Assembly (NCBI GenBank): GCA_938023775.1 | Contig: CALJDB010000084.1 | Location: 1 to 13,342, forward strand | Length of the DNA: 13,342 nucleotides | Origin: an uncultured Clostridia bacterium | Lineage (GTDB): Bacteria > Bacillota > Clostridia > Oscillospirales > Oscillospiraceae | Direction: 5' to 3' | Part shown: positions 8,292 to 13,342 of the stretch, one piece after another | Position numbering within the stretch: position 1 is the first letter of the stretch | How the letters are laid out: every line of letters starts with the position of its first letter | Notes under the pieces: model-generated | Told to the model about the DNA's origin: nothing | What the model saw: the letters and a program-made list of their open reading frames with translations, nothing else | The model's database searches: none | Made by a program: the position numbers and the translations under genes

Positions 8292-10103
8292 ATGGATAAT
8301 TCCAATATGGACAGATACCTCGGCCAGATGCTCGACGGTCGCTACGAGATTCTGGAGGTCATCGGCCGCGGCGGCATGGCGGTCGTGTATAAAGCCAAGT
8401 GCCACCTTCTGAACCGCTTCGTCGCGGTGAAGATCCTGCGCGACGATATGGCGGCGGACGCGGAGTTCCGCGCAAACTTCAAAAAAGAAGCGCAGGCTGT
8501 CGCCATGCTGAGCCACCCGAACATCGTCTCCGTCTACGACGTCAGCCGCACGCCGGAGGTCGACTATATTGTCATGGAGCTCATCGAGGGCATCACGCTC
8601 AAGCAGTATATGAAGAGCAAGGGCGTGCTGAGCTGCCGCGAAAGCGTCCATTTCACGACCCAAATCGCGAAGGCGCTCGCCCACGCCCACGGCAAGGGCA
8701 TTATCCACCGCGACATCAAGCCCCAGAACGTAATGATCACGATGGACGGCACCGTCAAGGTCGCCGACTTCGGGATCGCCTATCTGGAGAGCGCGCTGGA
8801 GGAGAGCCGCGGCACCGCGGTCGGCTCCGTCCACTATATCTCCCCGGAGCAGGCGCGCGGTCTGCCCGCGGACGCACGGAGCGACCTCTATTCTCTCGGC
8901 ATCGTGTTCTACGAAATGCTGACGGGGCACCTGCCCTACACGGGCGCGAGCGCGGAGGAGATTGCATTGCAGCACCTCGCCGGGAACCCCACGCCGCCGC
9001 GGGAGCTGAACCCGGAGATCCCGCCGGAGCTGGAGGCGATCGTGCTGAAGACCATGGCGGTCGATCCGGAGCAGCGCTATCAGACGGCGGAGGCTCTGCT
9101 TTCCGATCTGGAGGAGTTCCGCTTCGGGAGCACGGCGCCGCTGCCCCATGTCGGTGAGAGCGCCGAGACTGTGCCCTCGGAGCCGCTGCCGGAGAACGTC
9201 GAGCCGCTCAGCCGCGCCGGTGAGCTTACGAAGGAGAGCTATATCCGCCGCCATCGCCGCGCCGCAAAGGTGAGCCTGCTTTCCGGTATCCTGCTGGCGC
9301 TCGGCTTTGCCGTCGCCGTGTTTGTCTTCCTTTGGAACTACTGGCTGCGCGACCTGTTCTCCGACCCGGTCAAGATCAGCATCCCCAGCTTCGTCGGCAG
9401 CGAGCTGGAGGACGTGCAGAACAACAAGGAGTTCCAGAAGCTCTATAACTTCACCGTCATCTACGTCGTCGACCCGGACGTCGAGGCGGGCGTCATCGTC
9501 CGTCAGGACCCGCAGAGCGGCAAGAGCCGCACGCTCGACGGCGACGGCATCGACGTCAGCCTGACGGTCAGCACCGGCATGCAGATGATCGAGGTGCCGA
9601 ACGTCGTAAACACCGAATACCGCGACGCGACGCAGATGCTCCAGAAGGCGGGCTTCGTCGTCGGCGAGCTCGAATACGAGGCGTCGAAGGAGATCACGAA
9701 GGAATACGTCATCTCCTCCAACCCCGCCGCGGGCGAAAAGCTGCCCGCCGGCGCGACCGTTTACCTCACGATCTCGACCGGACCGACCGTCGCAAAGGTC
9801 CAGATGCCCCAGCTTGTGGGTCTCAGCCGCTGGACGGCGGTCGACAAAATCGAGGGTGCAAACCTTGCACTCGGCTCCGTGACGCTTGTGGAGAGCGAAA
9901 TGGCGGCGGGCACGGTTATCTGGCAGAGCGTGGACGCTTACACGATGGTCGACGAGCATACCCGCGTGTATCTTCAGGTTTCGAGCGGTCCCAAGGAGAC
10001 CGAGCCGCCCGAGGAGACGCCGGAGCCGGAGGAGTCGGACGCCCCGGCGGACTCCACGGAGCCCGTTGCGCCGCAGATGCGCATGACCGGCATCGGGGGC
10101 TGA
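8292..10103 (+). CDS. prkC: PASTA-domain transmembrane Ser/Thr protein kinase
   Basis: A 603-residue eukaryote-like kinase that senses cell-wall fragments. The kinase domain runs from about 16 to 280: glycine loop IGRGGMAVVY, K47, HRDIKPQN with D141, DFG at 159-161, GSVHYISPEQARG, and SDLYSLGIVFYEML. One membrane helix lies at about 327-352, after a basic RRHRRAAK stretch. Three extracellular PASTA repeats follow (about 360-429, 430-498, 499-566), then a Glu/Pro-rich tail (567-603). Start: ATG 8283 overlaps prpC but sits only 1 nt from GGAGG (8277-8281), whereas ATG 8292 is 10 nt away and is preferred. The activation loop between DFG and the GSVHY motif has a single Thr instead of the Thr cluster of B. 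subtilis PrkC. In spore formers PrkC also links muropeptides to germination, which fits the nearby spore gene. Confidence 0.97.
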   Translation: MDNSNMDRYLGQMLDGRYEILEVIGRGGMAVVYKAKCHLLNRFVAVKILRDDMAADAEFRANFKKEAQAVAMLSHPNIVSVYDVSRTPEVDYIVMELIEGITLKQYMKSKGVLSCRESVHFTTQIAKALAHAHGKGIIHRDIKPQNVMITMDGTVKVADFGIAYLESALEESRGTAVGSVHYISPEQARGLPADARSDLYSLGIVFYEMLTGHLPYTGASAEEIALQHLAGNPTPPRELNPEIPPELEAIVLKTMAVDPEQRYQTAEALLSDLEEFRFGSTAPLPHVGESAETVPSEPLPENVEPLSRAGELTKESYIRRHRRAAKVSLLSGILLALGFAVAVFVFLWNYWLRDLFSDPVKISIPSFVGSELEDVQNNKEFQKLYNFTVIYVVDPDVEAGVIVRQDPQSGKSRTLDGDGIDVSLTVSTGMQMIEVPNVVNTEYRDATQMLQKAGFVVGELEYEASKEITKEYVISSNPAAGEKLPAGATVYLTISTGPTVAKVQMPQLVGLSRWTAVDKIEGANLALGSVTLVESEMAAGTVIWQSVDAYTMVDEHTRVYLQVSSGPKETEPPEETPEPEESDAPADSTEPVAPQMRMTGIGG

Positions 10104-10127
10104 CGCGGCATGCCGGAAGGAACAATT

Positions 10128-11006
10128 ATGAAAGCCCTCAGCGGCTTTTACTACGTCCTCACCGCGGAGGGCGACACCGTCGCCTGCCGCGGCAGGGGCA
10201 AGCTTCGACGCGACGGGATGAACCCCCTCGTGGGCGACTGCGTCCGCTTCGTGCAGAGCGCAGACGGCAGCGGCGCCGTGGAGGAGATCCTGCCGCGGAA
10301 AAACTGCTTCGTGCGCCCCGCCGTTGCGAATGTCGACGCGCTCGTGCTGCTCGCGGCGAACGTCAACCCGGTGACGGACCCCTTTCTCGTCGACCGTGTC
10401 GCCGTCATCGCCGAGCACAGCGAGTGCGGCGTCATCGTCTGCATCAACAAATGCGACGCCGACCGCGGCGACGCGCTCTATGACGCCTTCAGCCGCAATA
10501 CCGGCTACCCCGTGCTGCACACAAGCGCCGTCACCGGCGAGGGCATCGACGCGCTGCGGGCGCTCATCCGCGGCAAAACGGTGGCGTTCACCGGCAACTC
10601 CGGCGTCGGGAAAAGCAGCATTTTAAACTGCATCGCCCCGGAATTTCACCTCGCCGTCGGCGAGGTCAGCGACCGCCTTGGCCGCGGACGGCACACCACG
10701 CGCCACATCGAGCTTTTCGACGTCGGGGACGGCACGCTCATCGCGGACACGCCGGGCTTTTCGTCCTTTGACCTGACCCAAATGCAGCCGATCTCCAAGG
10801 AGGAACTGCAATGGTGCTTCCCGGAGTTCCGCCCCCATATCGGCAATTGCCGCTTCGACGACTGCGCCCATCTGCGCGAGCCGGGCTGCGCCGTGCTCGC
10901 CGCGCTGGCTGAGGGCGAGATCGCGCCGAGCCGCCACGAGAGCTACAGACGCCTTTATGAAATTTCTGCCCAGTACCGCGACTGGGAGCAGAAGCCCCTC
11001 AAATGA
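10128..11006 (+). CDS. rsgA: Ribosome small-subunit-dependent GTPase RsgA
   Basis: A 292-residue circularly permuted GTPase that checks late assembly of the 30S subunit. An OB-fold comes first (about 1-65), then the G motifs in permuted order: G4 NKCD (107-110), G5 TSAVTGEG (132-139), G1 GNSGVGKSS (156-164), switch GRGRHTT (185-191) and G3 DTPG (207-210). The C-terminal zinc finger has C241, C246, H248 and C254. ATG 10110 is also in frame, but ATG 10128 has AAGGA 6 nt upstream and gives the typical N-terminus MKALSGFYYVL. It lies 24 nt after prkC. In B. subtilis rpe follows; here the reading frame ends inside a hairpin and an intergenic repeat-like region. RsgA is a known (p)ppGpp target and a reported PrkC substrate in some Firmicutes; the sequence itself does not show this. 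Confidence 0.97.
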   Translation: MKALSGFYYVLTAEGDTVACRGRGKLRRDGMNPLVGDCVRFVQSADGSGAVEEILPRKNCFVRPAVANVDALVLLAANVNPVTDPFLVDRVAVIAEHSECGVIVCINKCDADRGDALYDAFSRNTGYPVLHTSAVTGEGIDALRALIRGKTVAFTGNSGVGKSSILNCIAPEFHLAVGEVSDRLGRGRHTTRHIELFDVGDGTLIADTPGFSSFDLTQMQPISKEELQWCFPEFRPHIGNCRFDDCAHLREPGCAVLAALAEGEIAPSRHESYRRLYEISAQYRDWEQKPLK

Positions 11007-11031
11007 GACCCGCTACGCTGGGCTCTCATTT
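11001..11031 (+). repeat. Inverted repeat (hairpin) overlapping the rsgA stop codon
   Basis: AAATGAGA (11001-11008) pairs with TCTCATTT (11024-11031), and CCC (11009-11011) with GGG (11020-11022), leaving C11023 as a bulge and an 8-nt loop GCTACGCT. The rsgA TGA (11004-11006) lies in the left arm. There is no T run directly after it, so it is not a textbook intrinsic terminator. It could still protect the 3' end of the long operon message, or be the outer arm of the repeat-like element that follows. Confidence 0.7.
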
Positions 11032-11033
11032 GA

Positions 11034-11175
11034 AAAGGACTCGCTCCACTCAGCGCACGCCCCTTCGGGGCGCACGTTCCTTCCGCGCAGAGAATTTTTC
11101 GGCACGCACGGGTCGCGCCGAAAAATGGATTGAACATTATTCGCGCCTGCGACGCGCCGAAGGCGCTAGTCCTTT
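11034..11175. repeat. MITE-like palindromic intergenic element (putative)
   Basis: AAAGGACT (11034-11041) and its reverse complement AGTCCTTT (11168-11175) bound a 142-bp segment. The match continues inward for three more positions with one mismatch. Inside are CGCCCC-TTC-GGGGCG (11058-11072), a 10-bp stem ATTTTTCGGC / GCCGAAAAAT (11094-11103 with 11117-11126), and GCGCC-GAA-GGCGC (11154-11166). The last competes with GCGCCT (11143-11148) / AGGCGC (11161-11166). No credible reading frame covers it and I see no clear target-site duplication. The composition differs from the coding DNA around it in its runs of A and T inside palindromes. It may be a non-mobile relic, a REP-like element or a structured RNA. 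Copy number elsewhere in the genome would decide. Confidence 0.5.
11094..11126. repeat. Perfect 10-bp inverted repeat inside the intergenic element
   Basis: ATTTTTCGGC and GCCGAAAAAT are exact reverse complements separated by 13 nt. A T run lies in one arm on either strand, so it could act weakly as a bidirectional terminator, but no T run follows the stem outside the arms. It is the strongest structure within the element. Confidence 0.65.
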
Positions 11176-11304
11176 AGGGCGAGCGCGAACTCTGCGAGGC
11201 TTTTTTAAAAATGAAATACCGTTCAGCCATCGCCGCTTTTCCGCATAGAATGCAGGGGGAACTTTTTCCCCTCGGATCTTGTTCGGAAAGGCGGTGCTTT
11301 TTTT
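11176..11304 (+). other. Leader region before the small membrane protein
   Basis: No gene is visible here. A T6 run followed by AAAAA lies at 11201-11211, but I find no good stem directly before it. A stem AGGGG(G)AA / TTCCCCT (11254-11261 with 11266-11272, one bulged G) with a CTTT loop sits about 30 nt before the next start. CATAGAAT (11244-11251) resembles a sigma-E -10 box (CATACAAT), but no matching -35 ATA lies at the right distance, so I do not call a promoter. AAAGGCGGTG at about 11287-11296 is the probable ribosome site. Confidence 0.45.
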
Positions 11305-11463
11305 ATGCGGAGACCGAGACCCTTTGGCAGCTGCATCGGTCTGCTGATGATCGCGGCGGGAGTCGTCGTGCTGCTCGCCATGGTGCTGCCGTCCGGCTTC
11401 TGGTGGTTTCTGATCGGGCTCGCGCTCATCGTTTGCGGCTGCTGCGTCTGCGGACACAGGTGA
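11305..11463 (+). CDS. Small two-helix membrane protein of unknown function
   Basis: A 52-residue open frame, too short for common gene-length cut-offs. It starts at ATG 11305 behind AAAGGCGGTG, 8 nt away across a T run. The protein has a basic N-terminus (MRRPRP), a first hydrophobic segment at about 10-28, a turn LPSGFWW at 29-35, a second segment at about 35-48, and a Cys-rich end CGCCVCGHR. The positive charges at the N-terminus suggest both ends face the cytoplasm, forming a helical hairpin. It lies 72 nt upstream of the SipL-type gene on the same strand. That hints at a role in the sporulating cell, but this rests on position alone. I do not recognise a named family and give no symbol. 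The good ribosome site, hydrophobic pattern and lack of overlap with other genes make it likely to be real. Confidence 0.75.
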   Translation: MRRPRPFGSCIGLLMIAAGVVVLLAMVLPSGFWWFLIGLALIVCGCCVCGHR

Positions 11464-11465
11464 GG

Positions 11466-11494
11466 GCATATCCAAGACATGCGGCGCATAGGCT
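11466..11494 (+). promoter_or_regulatory. Candidate sigma-E (mother-cell sporulation) promoter of the SipL-type gene
   Basis: GCATATC (11466-11472) resembles the sigma-E -35 box (consensus kmATATT). CATAGGCT (11487-11494) fits the -10 box (CATACANT in Bacillus; CATA---T in Clostridioides). The spacer is 14 nt, as expected. Transcription would start near 11500, about 35 nt before ATG 11536. The known timing of sipL expression under sigma-E in C. difficile agrees. The match is short and unproven. Confidence 0.4.
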
Positions 11495-11535
11495 CTAATA
11501 CCAAAAATTTTTACCGAACAAGGAGAGCAAACGCT

Positions 11536-13041
11536 ATGGAGGTCAAGCTGAGCGCCGCGGCGGTGGACTGCTGCCGCCGGGTCTATTCGCAGACTGTCAG
11601 AAAAGAGGAGAGCATGGACTCGGTCGTGCCGGACACGCTGCCGGATATCGGGGAGGTGCTCTGCACGACGGGCGACGTGCTCATCCGCAGCAAGGACGTC
11701 GCCGCGGGGCGGCTGCGCATCGAGGCGAACGTCCCCGCGCGCGTCTGCTGCGTGCCGGAGGAGGGCGGTGTGCCGTTTTTGCTGGACGTGAACGTCCCGC
11801 TCGCGCTCACCGCGGAGGACGCCGCGATCCCGGAGGGCGGACTCTGCACCGCGGAGCTGCGCCTCGCCGCGCTGGACACGCGCGTTCTGAATCCGCGCAA
11901 GGTCTCCGTCCGCGCGGAGGTGGAGTTTTCCGTCGCCTGCTATGAGTGCGCAAAGCGCAGCGTCTGCGCTGCGCCGGAGACGGCGGAGGCGGGTATCCAG
12001 ACCCGCGAGCGCGAGATCAGCTTCTCCGCCGTCGCGTCCGTGACGGAGAAGACCTTCGTGCTCACCGATGAGCTCGAAGCCCCGGAGGGCGTCGCGGCGC
12101 AGCGCATCGTGGGGCAGAAGACGCGCATGGAGACCGAGGAGGTGCGCACGGTCGGCAGCAAGATCGTCGTGAAGGGGAGGGCGGAGAGCCGCCTGCTCGT
12201 CCTTGACGATCGCGGCGGCATCGCCGCGGCGGAGTTTTCCACACCATTTTCCCAGATCATCGAGGCGGAGCGGCTGCCGGACGAGGCGCTCGTGACGGTC
12301 GCCATCCAGCCGAGCGGAAGCTACTATGAGCTGACCGCCGCCGGGCGGATCGAGATGGAGCTCCACCTCGTCGCACAGGCGACGGTGCGCGGAACGGAGA
12401 CGCTCCGCTGCCTCACCGATGCTTACAGCAACGCCTTTGCCGTCGAGAGCGAGCGCAGCGCGGAGACCTTCTCGCTCATCCGGCGCGAGACCGTGCTCCA
12501 CGGCGCGCTGCGCGCCCTGTTCCCGACCGCGGAGCTGCCGGCGGAGATCAGTACTGTCTGCGCTTCGGCGTGCGCGCCGGCCGTGAGCGGCGGGAGCGTG
12601 ACGCTGCCGCTTAGCGTGCTCCTCGTCTGGCGCACCGCGGCGGGCAGCGTCTGCGCCGCGCGGCGCAGCTTTTCGCTGGAGACCTCTGCCGAGCTTATCG
12701 AGGGGGAGCGGCTTGAGATCGTGTCCGCAGAGCTCACGGAGGTCTCCGCCGTGCCGTCGGACGGCGGGGCGGAGGTGCGCGTCGCGGCGGCGCTCCATGC
12801 GCTGCTGCGCACGGAGGAGACGGTGCAGTGCATCACGGCGCTGCGCTATGACGAGACCGCGCCGCTTGAGACCGCCGCGCGCCCGACGCTCGTGCTCCTG
12901 CGCGCCGACAGCACCGCCGATCTATGGGCAATCGCGCGCGACAACTGCTCGACCGTCGCCGCTATCCGCGAGGCAAACCGCCTCGACGAGGCACCCGAAG
13001 GCTGGTCGAGGCTGCTGCTCATCCCGAAAACCCTGTCGTAA
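11536..13041 (+). CDS. sipL: SPOCS (DUF3794) and LysM domain protein, SipL-type spore coat-cortex protein
   Basis: A 501-residue protein without signal peptide or membrane segment. It contains two clear SPOCS/DUF3794 repeats: one near 30-135 ([26 protein letters not shown]) and one near 175-285 ([20 protein letters not shown]). A third, weaker one lies near 320-430. A LysM domain covers about 451-498 ([34 protein letters not shown]). This order matches Clostridioides difficile SipL, whose LysM domain binds SpoIVA and ties the coat to the forespore surface; it is the clostridial counterpart of SpoVID. ATG 11536 is chosen over ATG 11479 because AAGGAGAG (11520-11527) lies 8 nt before it and the protein then begins at the family start. 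Fifteen cysteines, including CC pairs at 12-13 and 71-72, are many for a cytoplasmic protein and may allow cross-linking in the coat. Function is by homology. Confidence 0.88.
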   Translation: MEVKLSAAAVDCCRRVYSQTVRKEESMDSVVPDTLPDIGEVLCTTGDVLIRSKDVAAGRLRIEANVPARVCCVPEEGGVPFLLDVNVPLALTAEDAAIPEGGLCTAELRLAALDTRVLNPRKVSVRAEVEFSVACYECAKRSVCAAPETAEAGIQTREREISFSAVASVTEKTFVLTDELEAPEGVAAQRIVGQKTRMETEEVRTVGSKIVVKGRAESRLLVLDDRGGIAAAEFSTPFSQIIEAERLPDEALVTVAIQPSGSYYELTAAGRIEMELHLVAQATVRGTETLRCLTDAYSNAFAVESERSAETFSLIRRETVLHGALRALFPTAELPAEISTVCASACAPAVSGGSVTLPLSVLLVWRTAAGSVCAARRSFSLETSAELIEGERLEIVSAELTEVSAVPSDGGAEVRVAAALHALLRTEETVQCITALRYDETAPLETAARPTLVLLRADSTADLWAIARDNCSTVAAIREANRLDEAPEGWSRLLLIPKTLS

Positions 13042-13055
13042 ACGCGCTTTGCCTC

Positions 13056-13084
13056 TTGCCATGTCGGAATGTTTGTGCTAAAAT
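13056..13084 (+). promoter_or_regulatory. Sigma-A promoter of the yebC-type gene
   Basis: TTGCCA (13056-13061) and TAAAAT (13079-13084) each match the sigma-A consensus at 5 of 6 positions and are separated by exactly 17 nt. TGC just before the -10 (13076-13078) forms an extended -10 element. Transcription would begin near 13091. It separates the housekeeping yebC transcript from the sporulation gene upstream. Confidence 0.75.
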
Positions 13085-13105
13085 GTATAAGCTAATTTTT
13101 ATACA
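13084..13105. promoter_or_regulatory. Operator-like palindrome overlapping the yebC promoter start
   Basis: TGTATAA (13084-13090) and TTATACA (13099-13105) are perfect reverse complements with an 8-nt centre, a 22-bp symmetric site. It shares the last base of the -10 box and covers the expected start point, the usual place for a repressor to bind. It is A+T rich in a GC-rich genome, so some symmetry may be chance. In RNA only a weak hairpin would form. Confidence 0.45.
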
Positions 13106-13121
13106 AGGGGCTGTGAGATAC

Positions 13122-13342
13122 ATGTCAGGACATTCCAAATGGCACAATATACAGAAAACCAAGGGTGCCGCCGACGCAAAGCGCGCGCAGGCGTTCACCA
13201 AGATCGCGCGTGAAATGATCGTTGCGGTCAAGGAGGGCGGCAGCGGCGACCCGAACAACAACTCCCGCCTCGCCACCGTCATCGCCAAGGCCAAGGCCGC
13301 CAACATGCCGAACGACAACATCAAGCGCACCATCGAAAAGGC
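13122..13342 (+). CDS. yebC: YebC/PmpR family protein, N-terminal part (3' end outside window)
   Basis: Seventy-three residues are visible, starting [20 protein letters not shown], the hallmark start of the family (usually SGHSKWANIKH). [17 protein letters not shown] and [13 protein letters not shown] follow, matching domain I. The full protein is normally about 240 residues. Family members were long described as transcriptional regulators. More recent work on bacterial YebC2 and on mitochondrial TACO1 points to a role in helping ribosomes translate proline-rich stretches. The visible part does not tell these subtypes apart. ATG 13122 follows AAGGGG (13105-13110) at 11 nt. The gene has its own extended -10 promoter and an overlapping palindrome, so it is not read only from the upstream spore gene. 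Confidence 0.95.
   Translation, partial: MSGHSKWHNIQKTKGAADAKRAQAFTKIAREMIVAVKEGGSGDPNNNSRLATVIAKAKAANMPNDNIKRTIEK

Noticed and set aside
7902..10520. Minus-strand open frame of 872 codons opposite prpC, prkC and rsgA
   Set aside because: Same antisense effect. It has His/Val/Asp-rich composition with no recognisable domain and covers three well-supported + strand genes.
11176..11210. T6 run at 11201-11206 as an intrinsic terminator
   Set aside because: I could find only a 3-bp CGC/GCG pairing just before the T run, too weak to support a terminator.
11003..11248. Plus-strand 81-codon frame starting at the rsgA stop
   Set aside because: It runs through the palindromic element, has no ribosome site apart from rsgA coding sequence, and its Arg/Ser-rich translation simply reads the inverted repeats.
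11137..12798. Minus-strand open frame of 553 codons opposite the SipL-type gene and the spacer
   Set aside because: Shadow of sipL codon bias; it crosses the hairpin-rich spacer and both + strand genes and shows no motif.
1..13342. CRISPR array, tRNA, rRNA, transposase, phage or toxin-antitoxin genes
   Set aside because: I looked for regular direct repeats, tRNA-like cloverleaf arms and the matching protein motifs on both strands and saw none.

Overview
The window looks like chromosomal housekeeping DNA from a GC-rich, spore-forming member of the Clostridia, most probably an Oscillospirales-type gut Firmicute. I base this on the gene order, the AGGAGG-type ribosome binding sites, the PP2C phosphatase / PASTA kinase pair, the RemA homologue and a SipL-type spore protein. 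Species and genus cannot be fixed from the sequence alone. All real genes are on the + strand.

Region 1 (1-11006) is the conserved Firmicutes block yicC(3' end)-remA-gmk-rpoZ-priA-def-fmt-rsmB-rlmN-prpC-prkC-rsgA. Spacing is tight: remA/gmk overlap by 8 nt, rsmB/rlmN and rlmN/prpC share ATGA stop/start overlaps, and the gaps def-fmt, fmt-rsmB and prpC-prkC are 2-7 nt. This suggests one long, translationally coupled transcript. The genes cover RNA turnover (YicC), a small DNA-binding regulator (RemA), GMP phosphorylation (Gmk), RNA polymerase omega (RpoZ), replication restart (PriA), the formyl-methionine cycle (Fmt adds the formyl group, Def removes it), rRNA modification (RsmB, RlmN), a Ser/Thr phosphorylation switch that senses the cell wall (PrpC/PrkC) and small-subunit maturation (RsgA). 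Compared with Bacillus subtilis, coaBC is missing between rpoZ and priA, and rpe/thiN do not follow rsgA.

Region 2 (11001-11304) is about 300 bp without a credible gene. It is rich in hairpins. One overlaps the rsgA stop codon, and a 142-bp segment is bounded by short terminal inverted repeats and contains at least three internal palindromes. It looks like a small palindromic intergenic repeat or MITE-like element, and it sits exactly where the operon breaks.

Region 3 (11305-13041) holds a 52-residue membrane microprotein followed by a SPOCS/LysM protein of the SipL type (spore coat-cortex attachment). A sigma-E-like promoter can be read in the gap between them.

Region 4 (13042-13342) has a near-consensus extended sigma-A promoter, an overlapping 7+7 bp palindrome that could be an operator, and the 5' end of a YebC/PmpR gene running off the window.

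I see no tRNA, rRNA, CRISPR array, transposase or phage gene. No complete new multi-gene system is visible. The parts most worth following up are the palindromic element, the small membrane protein next to sipL, and the operator-like site in front of yebC.
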